Shown in pieces: positions 15,648-16,868 of a stretch of DNA of 16,868 bases (position 1 is its first letter; every line of letters begins with the position of its first letter). Source of the DNA: Prevotellaceae bacterium. GTDB lineage: Bacteria > Bacteroidota > Bacteroidia > Bacteroidales > UBA932. Under the pieces are notes generated by a model. That model ran no database searches. It was given only the letters and a program-made list of their open reading frames with translations, and had not been told where the DNA came from. A program made the position numbers and the translations under genes. The stretch spans positions 1-16,868 of the forward strand of contig JAITKY010000100.1 in the NCBI GenBank assembly GCA_031278135.1. The letters run 5' to 3'.

Positions 15648-15875
15648 GGTGCGCCATATAACTTGGAGGGTCCCGGCGCTTTATGGAGATATGAGGATGA
15701 GATATGAGTGATAACCAATTAATCGGGTGTCGTCGCTGTGCAACTTTAGGGAGTAAACTTGTTGCCATATACCGTAAAATTAAGCAGGGAGCAGTTCGAA
15801 GCACGTTATTGTAAATCTACGCATCCTGTCAATGACTGCAAGTATGACAAAACTTGTTTTGAAGCAGAACATTTT
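15648..15875. other. Intergenic stretch without a supported gene
   Basis: Nothing is recognisable as an RNA gene or known protein. A 36-codon frame runs from an ATG at 15704 to a TAA at 15812-15814 (ending KLVAIYRKIKQGAVRSTLL). It has mildly basic, helix-like content but no clear ribosome site, and may be the remnant of a decayed gene. Confidence 0.4.
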
Positions 15876-15904
15876 TTGCAATTGTAAAAAAATGTATATC
15901 TTTA
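15876..15904 (+). promoter_or_regulatory. Candidate promoter of the PD-(D/E)XK nuclease gene
   Basis: TTG at 15876-15878 is followed after 18 bases by TATCTTTA at 15897-15904, one base off the TAnnTTTG consensus. It would give a leader of only about 15-20 nt before the ATG at 15928. Confidence 0.45.
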
Positions 15905-15927
15905 CGCAAAATTTTTTTCGTAATATC

Positions 15928-16868
15928 ATGAAGAAAACAAAAATTAAAATAGTTCAAGTTTCAGAAACAGAAGTTTTTATAAACATAATGACAGATTTCG
16001 GGTTCAAGAAAACATTTGCCGATAAAGAGGCATTGATGGACTTTTTGAACTCATTGCTGGTGCTGTCCGAAAAAATTGTCGATCTGGAATATCTATCCCC
16101 TGAATTGTTTGGTTACAAAAAAAATCAGCGCAGGGCAGCATACGATATTCACTGTAAAACACTGAGTGGGAAACATTTCATTATCGAAATGCAAATAGCC
16201 GAGCAAAAATATTTCAGCGACAGAATGCTGTATTATGCTGCTCTTGCCATAGTCAATCAGGCGCCGAAAGGTAAAGTAACGAAGATAAACAAAAAAGGCA
16301 AAGAAAAAAAAGTGGATTGGGATTATGAAATATCTGGCGTCTATATTGTTGCTATCCTTGATTTTGTCATCTTCAAAGAAGAATGCGCCCAAAATATAAT
16401 TGTAGAACACGTGGAGCTAATTAGAAAGTATGCTAAATTGCCTTTTACCAATAAGTATGAATTTGCGACTGTCGAATTACCGAAATTCACCAAAAGTTTG
16501 CAGTCAATATCCTGCACTTTGGACCAATGGCTTTATACATTTAGAAACATGCACAAATTACAGGAATGTCCGAAAGAAATAACAAATCCAATAATACAAA
16601 AAATATATAAAGAATCGAAATTAAATAATTTAACAGGCGAAGAGATGGAAACATATAGAAAAAGTATTTTAGAATACGACGATGTATTTCATGCCGTTAA
16701 TTGGGCGAGAGAACAAAGCTTAAAAAAGGGCATCGTAATTGGAGAAAAACGTGGCATCGGAATTGGAGAAAAGAAGGGCATCGAAATTGGAGAAAAGAAG
16801 GGCATCGAAATTGGCGAAAAGAAGGGCATCGAAATTGGAGAAAAACGTGGCATCGGAATTGGCGAAAA
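15928..16868 (+). CDS. PD-(D/E)XK nuclease-family protein, Rpn/TIGR01784-like (3' end outside window)
   Basis: The frame opens at ATG 15928 and is still open at the window edge after 313 codons, so the gene is partial here. The N-terminal VFINIMTDFGFKKTFADKEALMDFLNSLL and the YDIHCKT to FIIEMQIAEQKYFSDRMLYY stretch are typical of the Rpn/PDDEXK_2 'transposase' family. Candidate catalytic residues are Asp73, Glu87 and Gln89. Known members are DNA endonucleases linked to recombination and, in enterobacteria, phage defence; they are not true transposases. From Gly268 the sequence becomes an octapeptide repeat of the form GIEIGEKK. An in-frame ATG at 16645, after a purine-rich aggcgaagag, could start a short C-terminal product. 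The gene stands alone behind its own promoter, downstream of the susC-operon terminator. Confidence 0.85.
   Translation, partial: MKKTKIKIVQVSETEVFINIMTDFGFKKTFADKEALMDFLNSLLVLSEKIVDLEYLSPELFGYKKNQRRAAYDIHCKTLSGKHFIIEMQIAEQKYFSDRMLYYAALAIVNQAPKGKVTKINKKGKEKKVDWDYEISGVYIVAILDFVIFKEECAQNIIVEHVELIRKYAKLPFTNKYEFATVELPKFTKSLQSISCTLDQWLYTFRNMHKLQECPKEITNPIIQKIYKESKLNNLTGEEMETYRKSILEYDDVFHAVNWAREQSLKKGIVIGEKRGIGIGEKKGIEIGEKKGIEIGEKKGIEIGEKRGIGIGE
16729..16868 (+). repeat. 24-bp in-frame tandem repeat in the nuclease gene
   Basis: Five full 24-bp units start at 16729, 16753, 16777, 16801 and 16825, and a sixth runs off the window. Each codes for G-I-(V/G/E)-I-G-E-K-(K/R). The period is a multiple of three, so copy-number changes would keep the frame. 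Unit differences are few, pointing to recent expansion. Confidence 0.95.

Noticed and set aside
15704..15814. 36-codon frame as a real gene
   Set aside because: No recognisable family, promoter or ribosome site; kept only as a note in the intergenic entry.
15928..16868. Transposase, as this family is often labelled
   Set aside because: The visible Asp73/Glu87/Gln89 pattern is the PD-(D/E)XK nuclease fold of Rpn proteins, not a DDE transposase, and no terminal inverted repeats flank the gene within the window.

Overview
The window reads as a chromosomal piece of a Bacteroidota genome, most likely order Bacteroidales. Evidence: a SusC/SusD outer-membrane import pair, an ECF sigma factor translationally coupled to a TonB-type protein with a SusC-like module, the rplM-rpsI-rpsB-tsf operon, lipoproteins with acidic residues after the lipid cysteine, promoters resembling the Bacteroidetes TTG / TAnnTTTG type, and A-rich sequence instead of Shine-Dalgarno sites before most starts. 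The species is not identifiable by reading.

Layout. 37-1936 (+): an HD-domain phosphohydrolase, overlapped by a VanX-type D-Ala-D-Ala dipeptidase. 1958-3780 (-): an ECF sigma factor and, joined by an ATGA overlap, a membrane protein with an anti-sigma-like N-terminus, a carboxypeptidase-regulatory-like/SusC-plug-like middle and a TonB C-terminal domain. 3781-4721: gene-free and repeat-rich, with five exact 22-bp tandem repeats and then a 526-bp element with 24-bp terminal inverted repeats and a 9-bp target duplication, filled with an 81-bp tandem array of hairpin-forming units. 4722-7368 (-): rplM, rpsI, rpsB and tsf, with a recognisable promoter and terminator. 7369-8206: AT-rich divergent region with the susC promoter and an 83-nt homopurine tract. 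8207-15506 (+): susC, susD, a HExxH metallohydrolase lipoprotein and a DUF4302 lipoprotein in one tight operon ending in a strong terminator. 15928-end (+): a PD-(D/E)XK (Rpn/TIGR01784-like) nuclease gene cut by the window edge inside an octapeptide repeat.

The import operon looks like one outer-membrane machine: SusC barrel, SusD lid and two probable surface lipoproteins. There is no glycoside hydrolase, so the cargo may be a peptide or protein rather than a glycan (inference). The TonB-type protein could energise SusC-class barrels, though nothing ties it to this particular one.

The most unusual part is the noncoding element at 4036-4561. It has transposon-like ends, but its interior is an array whose units are near-perfect inverted repeats built from a hexamer spaced 10 bp apart. 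Each complete unit carries a consensus DnaA box (TTATCCACA).
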